From Psococerastis gibbosa (Eukaryota; Arthropoda; Insecta; Psocodea; Psocidae), in NCBI GenBank assembly GCA_963971405.1, contig OZ020488.1:6265261-6329260 (forward strand): DNA of 64,000 nucleotides, written 5' to 3'. How positions within the stretch are numbered: the stretch's first letter is position 1; every line of letters begins with the position of its first letter. The position numbers and the translations under genes were made by a program. The notes under the pieces were generated by a model that saw nothing but the letters and a program-made list of their open reading frames with translations, was not told the origin of the DNA and did not search any database. Positions 21,903 to 32,114 of this stretch are shown here, one piece after another.

Positions 21903-22959
21903 AAAAAGAAAACCGAAATAAAATACTTTATTTCACCATTACATTGCAAAATTAAAAAGAAATAAAAATAACAACAATCGCAGCACCTAAAAAAACATTT
22001 CCATTCGTCCCATATCATTACCATGTAGCAATGACAAATGAAGAAGAAACAAAACTGTTGCAGTGTGCCTCCCCTAAAAATGGAAATGACCAGAAATAAA
22101 ATACAATTGGAAAAATTCCAATCCAATCCGGCCAAATCTTTTCACCACTGCGCAATGAAGAAGCAAACACGGATGCACTTAATGTAAAAAAAAATCTCCA
22201 TAGTGATTAATGAAATGAAAAATAATAATATTATTTTATTGTGTTGTTCACCTGGCCAGATAGCTTGCCCCCCCCCCCCCCCGATTATTGAAAGACCCCC
22301 TGTAAAAACTGCATGAAACAAACACTGTACTGTCTAAAAGTCCTTCAAAAACCGTTCGAGGTACATATGCTATTTACGGACTATCAGCACACTATTTTTA
22401 CATTCATGCAGACACATTAATATCGGCCTTTGAATCACAATAGAATACATAGCGAGTGTGTATAATTTAATAACCTTTACAACCATTGAAGCCTGAACAC
22501 TCATGCAACAACGAACTCAACTCAACAATCATTCCCTGCAACACATTCATTATTATCAGATTACAGAAAACAATACCTCACGTTAGTTGTACTCCAACCA
22601 TTACCGAGAAATGTGAACAGGTCTTTAGTAGAAAACTCTTTTCAATCATACCGCAAATCCCTCAAAAGAATAGTGGTATTAAGCCACTTGAGACGGCTTT
22701 TAAGATTTAAGATTGCCACTGTATCCTTGAGAGTCTTTGTATTGCACTATTGTACAAGGAGTTTTATTATTAGAAATGCAAGAATTAGCAGCTCTCCTGC
22801 AGTTTCAAGTATACAATGAATTGTATTTTCTTTCTGAATGCAGTTTATGTAATTGAGCAAATTACAACAGTTCAATATAGTAGAGATGAGCCATTCGCTC
22901 CGGCCAACGATATTTATTTGTATTCACGGTGCCACCCGAACCATATTTTTGGATCAATC
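21903..22959. other. No gene recognised
   Basis: About 1 kb of AT-rich spacer with a C run near 22268-22282. Short plus-strand frames (22486-22819) show no motif. I found no second copy in the window. Confidence 0.35.
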
Positions 22960-23075
22960 AGAGTTTCAGTCAATTGATTGTAAATTTGAGATCAGCTCTA
23001 CAATGCGGCACGGCGTCAAATGGCCTGCCAGCCAAGGACAGCAGCAGCAGCCGCCGCAGAAGAAGAAGAAGTAGT
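22960..23075 (+). mobile_element. LINE 3' fragment with (GAA)n tail
   Basis: ACGGCGTCAAATGGCCTGCC and CAGCAGCAGCAGCCGCCGCAG lead into (GAA)n. A related GGCGTCAAATGGCTCTACTG lies at 23550. Both suggest LINE C-terminal coding ends, but the frame is too short to assign firmly. Confidence 0.4.
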
Positions 23076-23104
23076 AATAATATCATTTATAATTGTTCCG
23101 TAAT

Positions 23105-23500
23105 ATTTTTACGAAGTTACTTACTTTTACTTCGCTCAATCCTCATGGAGGATCGGCGTCACGACAGCAGCGTTTCCACACAGTCCTGTTGCGTGCGTCC
23201 TCGGTTGAGAGCCCCAAACTTCTCATATCTCCGGCGATCTTTCTTCTCAGTGTAACTTTCGGCCTCCCTGGCGGTCTTCTTCCTTGTATCTCCCGGTTTG
23301 TTACTCTTTTGACTAGTTGTTTTTCATCTCTGCGTAGTACGTGTCCCCACCAGTTCAGCCTCTTTTCTCTCAGTTTCAGTTCCGTCTCGAGACTGGCCAC
23401 GACTACCTGCAGGCACACCTCTGCCGGTTCTTTCGTCGGGGTGACTGAGATGTGTGTCCCCTCTGCTCCTCCGGGACCATGGTCGCAAGTCACCTACACT
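23105..23500 (-). mobile_element. LINE C-terminal fragment, long open frame
   Basis: The minus-strand frame 23143-23493 (116 codons) reads LNWWGHVLRRDEKQLVKRV, GRRPPGRPKVTLRRKIAGDM and STEDARNRTVWKRCCRDADP, a well-preserved LINE C-terminal domain. The conserved tryptophans and the basic 'RPPGRPK' block are kept. No reverse transcriptase core remains. Confidence 0.7.
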
Positions 23501-23782
23501 CAAGCATCTACCTGCTGATCTAACAAAGAGATACTGGGAGGCTCGGCGTCAAATGGCTCTACTGCCACAGACGGGCGTGGGCTTAACTAAACTAACTATC
23601 TCTCAGTTTCTCCTATACGTCACATGTTCTCATCTCATGCCCTATGTCTTGGTTTCTAGGAAGGTCTCTCAGCATTCCACAGCAGGATCTTCCAAGCATT
23701 CACATTTCTGCTGCGTGTATACAATATTTTTACTACGTTATTTTTATTATAATACATCCAGTACACTGTATCATTCCATTAA

Positions 23783-24151
23783 GCGCCCATTCCACCGACC
23801 GGCTAGGGCTATTTACAAAAACAGTGACGTGGTAGCAGACATTCAAGACTTAGGTTGCGTTTCCACCGCATTGCAGAATTGACGGAAATGTTTATTTTCC
23901 TCTATGCCATAGTTAAAATTGATCAATGATCATACAGTAAAATCACAAACTAAAATTAAAAAATGGCGTCATGGGATATGTTAAGTACAAACATTTTAAT
24001 AGATTTCTATAAAAAGAAAAATTCTAATTTCCGTCAATGTCATTTGCATTCTGCAATGCGAGGTCGGTGGAAACGCCACCTAAGTCTTGGATGTCTGCTA
24101 CCACGTCACCGTTTTTGTAAATAGCCCTAGCCGGTCGGTGGAATGGGCGCC
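23783..24151. mobile_element. MITE A2 (Harbinger-like)
   Basis: Long inverted arms from GCGCCCATTCCACCGACCGG to the complement at 24151. One G of the left terminus is lost. The flanks are TTAA and TTAG. The centre contains GATCAATGATCATACAGT. No transposase frame. Confidence 0.8.
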
Positions 24152-24159
24152 TTAGCATA

Positions 24160-24759
24160 ATAGCCAGTCTGTCTACCACAAAGACTCCTTTAGAAGCAAA
24201 CAAAGATGAAGATAAGCTGCGATGTTTTGTGCAGTTGACAATGCACAACAACAAAATGTGTGGGCTCCCATTCAGTGCCAGCGCATGAATACGTAATGAG
24301 CTGAGAGCTCGGCCCTAATTGTAATCAAGTCCCCAGGCACATTATGAATTTATGGACAACTCGCGTGCCCCACTAATTTACTACTCCTTTTAAGGGAATG
24401 CTCCATATAGAGCCCATTACTAGAGTGTTGTTTGTTGGGCAAAACAGAGAAAAATGACGAGAAGGTTCACAGCGGGAGTCCATTTAGGAAAAATATTCAA
24501 CCAACTCTAGTCTGGCAAGCACTATTTCAGAAAAGACACATCATTACATCATTCTACAGTATAATAATAAATAAATAATAAATATTAACTTTTTTTGTTC
24601 TAACAACAGTGCTGTTAAAGGCTCAATAACAGAACGCTCATACAACATATTTTAAATTATTTATTAGTAAATTATTATTAATTACAGCTTTCATTATTTT
24701 CCAAGAGCATAAATGTCACAAGTCCCATTTTATTGGAATCAGGAACGGTGGCCTAGGAT
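24160..24759. other. No gene recognised
   Basis: About 600 bp of AT-rich spacer with no confirmed repeat. Confidence 0.3.
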
Positions 24760-25425
24760 ATTTTGAAATTAAAGTGTGAAATAGTAGGTACATTTAAAAA
24801 GTTGTAAATTAAAAAAAAAAATCTTCAAAACCAAAACTTTGCTTTGGAAAGCGCCCTGTTCTGTTTTGTTACTCCATTCATCACCTAAAGCTAAAGCATA
24901 CCTGCAGCCTGATCATGGCGATTATAATATCGGTATTTCTTTAATACCAGGGGATTAAATAAATACCGGTATTATAATCGCCATGATCAGGCTGCTGAAG
25001 TTAGAAAGCATCAATAGAATGTTTCATCAGAAATATTATTTTTCAAATATTTTTGCATAAAAATAGAGCCTTTTTTATTTTTTACGGCCTGCACATTGTC
25101 ATAGGAGATGCGGTCGCTAGCTAGTGGGGTTTGTTCACATTAATAAGTCCCAAAATATTATTTGGAAACATATAATTAGTTTTTTTCTGTGGCACAAAAC
25201 CTAAAACCTAAAATGAAATTATCCAAAAATTGGAAAAATACCACTGAACAATATTTTTGTGCCCCTACATGCCGAATTTCATCAAATAATAGTTGAACCC
25301 AAATCGAGTTACAGACAGACAGACAGTAAAAACCACTTTTTTGGTTCCTAGTCCCTCAAAACGTGTAAATCCGCTGGAATCTCGAAATCGAAAATTTGAA
25401 CTGTCCCCCAGCTTTCCATCAACAT
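24760..25425 (-). repeat. Divergent R850 copy g, split by MITE B1
   Basis: TTTTGTTACTCCATTCATCA, AAGCATACCTG / AAGTTAGAAAGCATCAATAG, then TACATGCCGAATTTCATCAA and ACAGACAGACAG match the R850 order. A 90-bp MITE sits between CATACCTG and AAGTTAG, which are adjacent in other copies (4465-4480). Confidence 0.55.
24905..24994. mobile_element. MITE B1, 90-bp perfect fold-back
   Basis: CAGCCTGATCATGGCGATTA and its exact complement at 24975-24994; arms total about 34 bp with one mismatch around a tiny centre. CTG is present at 24902-24904 and again at 24995-24997, while uninterrupted relatives have it once, so the target duplication is CTG. Related longer copies are B2 (48992-49374) and B3 (11712-12346). 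Confidence 0.8.
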
Positions 25426-25767
25426 ACACAGGAAAGTAACAATGTTAAATATGGCATGGAATATTTATTTTATGAGTCGCTGACAATGGATTATGAAAGG
25501 CCGCAAGGTGAGGAAATAGAGCATAAGCGAGCTGTCACAAACGTATATAAAATACTGCCCGTCAACACGCAGCCAATTTTTACCACACCCTCTGTTACTA
25601 CGCCACTAAGACCCATGTTCAAAAATGGACAACTTTCCAAAATAACACAAACATGGCGGGCCTCAGCCTCGCTGTCATTGGCACGGCGCATCCTCATACT
25701 CATCTAATGGAGTCTCTGCCACCATCTGTTTCTTCTTCTTCTTCAAGTTTCAGCAAGTTACACAGGT
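25426..25767. other. No gene recognised
   Basis: The plus-strand frame 25396-25707 has no motif I know. A (TTC)n stretch occurs at 25731-25745, possibly the reversed tail of an RTE-like LINE. Confidence 0.35.
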
Positions 25768-26610
25768 ATTATGTGCAGAGGCGACGGAAGAGGTTATTCG
25801 GATACATTCATTGATTTTTTTTTTTTTTTTAAATTGGGGTACAGGTGTTACCTGTGTGCACTTAAGCCTATTGGCCTATTGTGCCCCCTACAACAAAGTA
25901 GTACATCACTTCTACTTCTTCGTGCGATTGCACCGCATCGCAGGTCCTCCGCAACTTCATTACAGAATCTGCAAGACTATAGTTGTCTCCCCAAGAGACT
26001 CCAGATATTTAACCCCAGGACCAAAGACGCCAAGGCCTGTTCTTGGTTTTGTACTTCCTAGCCTAGAGTTAGTTAGTTTACGTGTCCGGGCCATCAGGAC
26101 ACGTTCCGCCAGAAAGTTGCGGCCAGAGCCTAGAGCCATCAGTAAACCACTTCATTGTGTGACTATTGAGAATTCCTGCTGATTCGCAGCATTCTTTCAT
26201 TGACCTTAAGATAGTTTCGAATTCCCTCCTAAAACAGTATTTTGGATGGATTCTATGGCCTGGCATATCCAGGCAGTGGTCAGACGTAGTCAGAGAGGCT
26301 GAGTCTCTCTTAACTGCCCTTCCACTCCTAATAATGCCATTTCGGCTGAAGTTTCCACTGCAACATGGAGGGGTGGGAAGTCCAGTACTATCTCCATTGC
26401 TGCAGTGGGACAGGATTTCATAGCCCCTGTAAAGCATCATGTTAGAGAATAAGGGCTTCTGAATGTAGCCATAATTTGGATTATTCAGAGAAAAATTCTC
26501 ATATGGTTTGATTTTGCCGTGTCCATTAAGCCATGACCAATGGTATGGTTACAGCAGGAAAAGACAGGCTGGACATTCATTGAATTGTTTGCATGTAAAT
26601 AATTAAAAAT
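25768..26610 (+). repeat. SINE S2 3' part, split by a LINE derivative
   Basis: AGAGGCGACGGAAGAGGTTA then ATACATTCATTGA (to 25814) continues after the insertion as ATTGTTTGCATGTAAATAAT (26584 on). This matches the S2 3' region at 29500-29560 reversed. The head is missing. Confidence 0.6.
25815..26572 (-). mobile_element. RNase H LINE deletion derivative, copy 2
   Basis: The minus-strand frame 26078-26440 gives MMLYRGYEILSHCSNGDSTG, MKECCESAGILNSHTMKWFT then DGSR, matching the copy at 7114, including the same internal jump after TTIVLQ. A further deletion removes part of the C-terminus (near 25918). It ends in poly(A), seen here as a T run at 25815-25830. ACATTCATTGA is duplicated at 25804-25814 and 26573-26583 (11 bp). 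Its 5' end reaches about 30 bp further than copy 1. Confidence 0.85.
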
Positions 26611-26985
26611 AAAAAATAAAAATAAAAAAAAACATTGAATTAAAAAAAAAATCTAAGAAAGTATTAAATTAGAGACCGGAGGCGGAAATGCAGGATTGCG
26701 CTTAAATAACGCGGGAGTCGTCTGGCGCAGAGTTGAAATTGGCGCGCGGCCAATCACTGTGCACAACCCATCATCATCTTTTCCAACTATATTTCCAATG
26801 TTAATTGACCCCGATTTGTTTGAATTTTACTGCTGACGGAATCAAGTGATTGGGCGGTGATAAATGCTTTCAGCAATCCAATCCAAAGTCAAGGAGGATG
26901 GTAGATTTATTATTAAATTCAAGGTGATATGCAATTTTTGAAATGTAGCTGCATTTTTCATGCTAACTTAGCAGGGGCGTCTTAA
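26611..26985. other. No gene recognised; short GC-richer patch
   Basis: A-rich to 26660, then a patch (26670-26760) with ACGCGGGAGTCGTCTGGCGC that is richer in G+C than its surroundings. No open frame or repeat identified. Confidence 0.35.
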
Positions 26986-27701
26986 GGCCCCCATACACGG
27001 TGCGTCCAAGTGGCTACGTCCATTTGGACGCACGTCCAATTTGGGAGCCCATACACGGGAGCTAAAAAACTTACGATCAGTCCACCAGCTGTTGTCTTCT
27101 GGTCCTGCGTGTTTGTATACGTGTACATTAATATTATGGATGAATTGGAACTACTGTACGCTGTAGCAGTTTGTATATACATTGAAAAAAAAGAAACCAA
27201 AAAAGAAGTGGCAGGAAGGTTGGCTTTCAAGAAGGAGGGATATCAGTCAGCACTTGAATTTGAAAAAAAAACAACTCACTTTGGAGCCTTCTGACTGGAA
27301 TAATTACCTCAGAATGGATGAATCAACCTATTTAATGTTGCTCAAAATGGTTACGCCACATATAGCAAAAAAATATACTAATTATTGCAGTTTGGACGTA
27401 GAAATGCACATACACGGTGCGTCCGCGTCCATTTGGACTTACGGTTTCCCCATACACGGTACGACCATTAAATGGACGGAGTGGACGCATGGAAAAATGG
27501 ACGCAGGCTAAAAAGTAAATGCACATACGCGGTACAACCACTAAATGGACGGGATAATGGACGGATGGACGTGGACATCAAAAAATTTGGAAATCCAACT
27601 TGGTAGCTTCCGTCCACTACGTCCAGTCGGGTTTCCCCAAACACGATGCGATTTCTGCCAGATTCTGGGCGTACGTCCATTTGGACGCATCTTGTATGGC
27701 C
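26986..27701 (+). mobile_element. Harbinger element remnant
   Basis: The left end GGCCCCCATACACGGTGCGT is preceded by TAA (26983-26985); the right end decays into TTGGACGCATCTTGTATGGC. It carries the start of a Harbinger (HARBI1-like) transposase and several copies of the palindrome GTCCATTTGGACG (about 27029, 27429, 27674) and of CATACACGGT (26992, 27413, 27453). Most of the nuclease domain is missing, so it is a deletion derivative. Confidence 0.7.
27136..27400 (+). pseudogene. HARBI1-like transposase, N-terminal part
   Basis: A start MDELELLYAVAVCIYIEKKE (27136 on) is followed, after a one-base frame shift near 27260, by WLSRRRDISQHLNLKKKQL and SDWNNYLRMDESTYLMLLKM then VTPHIAKKYTNY. This matches the N-terminus of Harbinger nucleases: acidic start, basic linker, 'hLRM....f..LL..v.p.I.k..T'. 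The DDE catalytic domain is absent. In an intact element the protein would cleave DNA together with a Myb-like partner; no partner gene is seen. Confidence 0.65.
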
Positions 27702-27761
27702 TGCTTTATTATGGGGTTTCCAACGGGCCTACTATAGCGATTACTACTGTATTAATCATAA

Positions 27762-28138
27762 GGTGCCCATTCCACCGACCGGCTAGGGCTATTTACAAAA
27801 ACAGTGACGTGGTAGCAGACATTCAAGACTTAGGCGGTGTTTCCACCGACCTCGCATTGCAGAATCGACGGAAATGTTTATTTTCCTCTATGCCATAGTT
27901 AAAATTGATCAATGATCATACAGTAAAATCACAAACAAACATACTAAAATTAAAAAGTGGCGTCATGGGATATACAAACATTTTAATAGATTTCTATAAA
28001 AAGAAAAATTCTAATTTCTGTCAATGTCATTTGCATTCTGCAATGCGAGGTCGATGGAAACGCCACCTAAGTCTTGAATGTCTGCTACCACGTCACCGTT
28101 TTTGTAAATAGCCCTAGCCGGTCGGTGGAATGGGCGCC
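27762..28138. mobile_element. MITE A3 (Harbinger-like)
   Basis: GGTGCCCATTCCACCGACCG to the complement GGTGGAATGGGCGCC. TAA flanks both ends (27759-27761, 28139-28141). It is 377 bp with arms of about 170 bp and no frame of its own. It lies only 60 bp from the Harbinger remnant. Confidence 0.85.
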
Positions 28139-28141
28139 TAA

Positions 28142-28827
28142 CCTGAGATTAAAAATATAAACAGGATAATTTTATAATGGAAAGTGTTATTCAAAATTGC
28201 TTGCTTACATTTTTAACCCCAAGAATAAGGTAATATCTTAGACCATTATTATAATACTCAAGACAAGGCATTCTAGATGCACTGCATGCACAAATTGGGG
28301 GACCAACATAATGCCTACCTTTTACCACCAGGTTATGTCATGTATATAAATAACACAAATAAAGTACTATATGGTCTGAGGGCTATTTGAATTAACTACA
28401 TGTGTAAAAGCATATCCCAAAATAAGAAACGATTAGCGACGAAACCAAAGAATTTCCCCCAACAAATAACCCTTTTTATCGAATTCTAGAGAAATTATCA
28501 AATACAGTTGATAGCAAAATTATGCATAGCTGAATTTATAATAAACCGCTTAATTCCAATCAAGGGCATAAGTAAGCAAGCTGGAATTAGCGTTAACGAG
28601 CAGGTCACCATGGGTCAAGCCAAACATTGGGCACGTCGTGACCTTATAAATAACTCACTGCCTGCTCTCAGCACTTCATAAGTGTCTGTAACTGCACTTA
28701 ACTGCTTAATTTCTGTTAGTTCCATCAGTCAACAAACTTCCGAGGCGCCAGCAGTCGTAGTACAAGGTGCCAATTTAACTTGTTCTGGGGTTAACATTGT
28801 GAACAAACTATTTTTAGAATGCAAATA
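28142..28827. other. No gene recognised
   Basis: AT-rich spacer. The frame at 28682-29074 runs through two repeats and is not supported as a gene. Confidence 0.35.
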
Positions 28828-28910
28828 TATGGAAAGAAAAGAAGAAAGAAAATTGCCTTTATTTTGTCATGGGCGAAATTTGGGCCTTCCGGCTGTACAA
28901 AGTATAATGA
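28828..28910 (-). repeat. Short LINE-tail element F, copy 3
   Basis: On the minus strand a GGCCCAAATTTCGCCCATGA block leads to CAAAATAAAGGCAATTTTCT and a TTTCTTC tail, similar to the 75-bp insertion at 45662. A (GTT)n microsatellite follows at 28918-28933. Confidence 0.45.
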
Positions 28911-28944
28911 AAGTATTGTTGTTGTTGTTGTTGATGATGATGTT

Positions 28945-29310
28945 TCCAACGCCTGCTTTCAGCATTTCTGCTTTAAGCAACCCTATCAGCCTGGCGGGGG
29001 GAGCGAGTCTGTTGTTTGTTAACTTGAGGCACCCTAAGGGCAGACTGTTTCACCTCGGGGAGAAGGGGAATTGACTGACAGGGTGGACCTCCTGATTAAA
29101 GTGGATTCCGAACCACTGGGGGAACATGGTAAAGTCACACGATTTAATCGGAGGTGACCAGGACTCGACACGCACGTAGACTGACCGGTATAGTCTAAGC
29201 GCGTTATCATGTCCCACCATGTTCCCCTGCCAACGCTGGGCACACTACCAAGTTTGCCGCAGCTTGAAACATGCTCTGCTCTCATGGAATCAACATGGTA
29301 AGGCCGTTGG
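28945..29310 (+). repeat. Interspersed repeat S3, copy 3
   Basis: Full-length S3 from CCAACGCCTGCTTTCAGC to GTAAGGCCGTTGGCA. Together with 45030-45395 it defines the unit. CCAACG at the start and CGTTGG at the end are inverted, which may be chance or a short terminal inverted repeat. Confidence 0.65.
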
Positions 29311-29479
29311 CATAAGTATTGTGAACGACCACACGTTCGACTTTTAGATTTTGTTTTTCTCAGGATCCTTGAGGTCTCCTGAGTACGACAAAGTAATTTT
29401 GTGGGTGGCGTATGATGTGCGCGTGCGTGAGTGCGTGCGGATGGTAAGCTGAGTTGGACTCCAAACTTTTTTTTTATAT

Positions 29480-29660
29480 TTATTTAAAAAAATATTAATA
29501 GCATACAAACAATTTAATCAATGTATGGGATTGACCTCTTCAGTCGCCTCTGTAGGATAGTACCCGTATTGAGTTACCACACGTCTCCGATCAATTGCAA
29601 GCACGTTACCACCTGGCCATCGAAGTCGACTACTGGGCTTTGGTAGGAACTTGTATAGAA
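29480..29660 (-). repeat. SINE S2, copy 2
   Basis: On the minus strand GGCCAGGTGGTAACGTGCTT, then GATCGGAGACGTGTGGTAAC, CAGAGGCGACTGAAGAGGTC and ATTAAATTGTTTGTATGC. This is the cleanest S2 copy and ends in an A-rich tail (29465-29495 as T/A). Confidence 0.55.
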
Positions 29661-30084
29661 ATCCGCCAACCGCGCAAAAAGGCTTGTTCAGGGGCGGAAC
29701 AGGACTTATGAATTTAAAAATCTTTTCTTAAAAATGGCTGCAACTATTTTTTGTAAACTTTCCTCAATTACAGAACTCAATACAACTGTATATGCGCGGT
29801 ATATCTGGGCACATTCAAAATGTTGAGTTTTGCCGATTTTTTGCCCTAATTTCTAATTGGATCACAGTTTAAAATTAGGTCTCAGCTGAATTATTTTATA
29901 AGAAAACTATAAGAAGCCGGACTACAATTTATGAACGTAATCCAATTAAAAAGAAATTACCCTCTACATTTTCTCCCCTTGCAAATTATTATTAGAATAA
30001 TATATAGAGTACAGCTACAGTTTAAACAGATAAGACAGAGTATATATTCATATAACAAATCTCGGCTTGTACTTTTGCTAGTTT

Positions 30085-30205
30085 ATACACACCATGAGAT
30101 CGGAGACCCGTCGAAACTGAACACAATTATTAAATTACTTCGTGAGGCAGCCGAAGAAGTAATAGAAGTAATTCGGACACATTCATTAAATTGTTTGAAT
30201 TTTAT
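30085..30205 (+). repeat. SINE S2, copy 3, partial
   Basis: ACACCATGAGATCGGAGACC, then CGAAGAAGTAATAGAAG and GGACACATTCATTAAATTGT. It shares the S2 body; the head is missing. Confidence 0.45.
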
Positions 30206-30709
30206 TAATCTAAAAAAAACTTGAAAATGGAGGTAAAGCAAAAAAGAGAAGAGCCTTCGCGATAGGTTTCCGATGAGCTACCCCCTCCCCAATGACGAAA
30301 GGGTTAGAGGGAGGGGCGGCCGGGGGAGGGGAGAGGTTATAACACCGCCAGGAGGCCCATTCCCGCCAGGTGCTTCAAACTACTTCCGGCCCCGTTCGCT
30401 TATTCAACCCCGAACGGTTGAACGTTATTTTATTATCTCCGATGGAGGCATCTTTCAACAGAAAGTATTTCACCGGGAAGAGGGGGGGGGGACATCAAAA
30501 GCAAGCCCTCTGCGACACTTTCAAACATTTGTTTCTAACGCCCCCCCCCCCCCCCCCCGCTCGTGCCTCTCCTTCTCCAAATGACGATATTTTTCGTACG
30601 ATAAAATTCAATTTATCAACAAGTCGATAGACAGTTTTGACAAGGCGTTTCTTTATTTTTATTTTTTAATGTCAATATCAGGAAATGTTTTAATATTGGA
30701 CCTTTGGGT
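30206..30709. other. Spacer with extreme G/C tracts
   Basis: No gene. Purine-rich and G-rich sequence (30300-30340) and a C run of about 17 (30541-30557). Proline-rich frames here arise from the C run. Confidence 0.35.
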
Positions 30710-30795
30710 GTGCACCGACCATGGCGTCAGGTCGGCAGAATACTAGGCCCAGAAACTAGAAGTCTCCCCCTCAGACACGAAAAACTAATTGAATG
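30710..30795 (+). repeat. Unclassified repeat Y, copy 1
   Basis: GTGTGCACCGACCATGGCGT, CCCAGAAACTAGAAGTCTCC and CAGACACGAAAAACTAA match 52632-52712. It looks like a 3' end of a retroelement; no coding part seen. Confidence 0.4.
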
Positions 30796-30945
30796 AAAAA
30801 TCAAGTACTATATGAATAATGGATGCATGTAAGTAGACTATGGAAGTATGAATGTGTAGCTAGAAATAGAATAGAAATATATTCCCCAATGTACACAAGT
30901 TACTTGTATCTGCAGTTTAGTGTAAGAAAGGGCCATTGGCCCTAA

Positions 30946-31325
30946 GGCGCCCATTCCACCAACCGGCTAGGGCTATTTACAAAAACAGTGACGTGGTAGC
31001 AGACATTCAAGACTTAGGCGGGGTTTCCACCGACCTCGCATTGCAGAATTGACGGAAATGTTTATTTTCCTCTATGCCATAGTTAAAATTGATCAATGAT
31101 CATACAGTAAAATCACAAACAAACTAAAATGAAAAAATGGTGTCATGGGATATGTTAAGTACAAACATTTTAATAGATTTCTATAAAAAGAAAAATTCTA
31201 ATTTCCGTCAATGTCATTTGCATTCTGCAATGCGAGGTCGATGGAAACGCCACCTAAGTCTTGAATGTCCGCTACCACGTCACCGTTTTTGTAAATAGCC
31301 CTAGCCGGTCGGTGGAATGGGCGCC
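30946..31325. mobile_element. MITE A4 (Harbinger-like)
   Basis: GGCGCCCATTCCACCAACCG to the complement ending GGGCGCC. TAA flanks both ends (30943-30945, 31326-31328). It is 380 bp long. Its right edge is immediately followed by the LINE at 31329. Confidence 0.85.
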
Positions 31326-31388
31326 TAACTATGCTGCTAATAAAGACTATAATTTCTAATCTTTATCCAAAGCCTTAAACTAAGAGAA

Positions 31389-32114
31389 GTGGGCCTCATA
31401 ATCTTAACAGAGGCTTTTATAAAGGAAGGTCAGACGCAAAATTTCCCTAATATACCGAATTTGGAATACATAGTCACTGGAGGAAAGATATCAAGAAACG
31501 ATGGTGTGATAATTTACTACAAAAATCAATTTAAAGTTTCACCTCTAACCCATAACATGCCTGATTGCACATCCCTCCTAATCAATGTAACATTACCAAA
31601 TGACGAGCAGGATCTCAAATTACTCGCAATATACAGATCACCATCAATAAACAATACTGAAAGATTCACAAATAGCTTAAATATACTACTAAATAAACAT
31701 AATCCTATAATAGTCGGTGACATAAACATAAATCTAAAAAACGAATCAATGAGCGAAGAATACGTCAATGTAATTTCAGAACACGGGTATATCTCTTGCA
31801 TTAATGACTACACAAGAATCACAGATAAAACTAAATCCTGCATTGACCACATCCTGATTCCTGATTCACTCTACAATGACGATGTGGTAGCACTCAACAT
31901 AAAAACATCCATAACTGACCACTACACCCAATTGCTGCACTTACCGAAAAAAACCCATAAAAGAAGCAACAACAATGTACCAAAAGAGAAACAACCTGCC
32001 CAGATAACTACAATTATTGACTACAACCAACTTTGTGAAACCCTGAAAATTGAAACCTGGACAGAAGCACTAAGGGAAGAAAACCCAGATAACTGTTACA
32101 ATGAAATGAAATGA
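31389..32114 (+). pseudogene. LINE apurinic-like endonuclease domain (partial)
   Basis: The frame keeps the C-terminal two thirds of an EEP endonuclease: LIILTEAFIK (31398-), GVIIYYKNQF, LLAIYRSPS, the catalytic IIVGDININL (aspartate and asparagine, about 31710-31740), and the closing CIDHILIP and TSITDHYTQLL with the terminal Ser-Asp/Thr-Asp-His motif. The usual N-terminal block with the first asparagine is missing because the element starts inside the domain. The last codons (NEMK) come from the inserted element. Confidence 0.8.

Noticed and set aside
23783-24151. piggyBac-type MITE because TTAA lies at the left edge
   Set aside because: Other copies show TAA or TTA on both sides and the right flank here is TTAG; the 3-bp pattern fits Harbinger better.
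25396-25707. Open frame of 103 codons as an exon
   Set aside because: It begins inside a decayed R850 copy and shows no conserved motif.
30273-30630. Proline-rich protein-coding frames
   Set aside because: The prolines come from a C run; frames lack any other signal.
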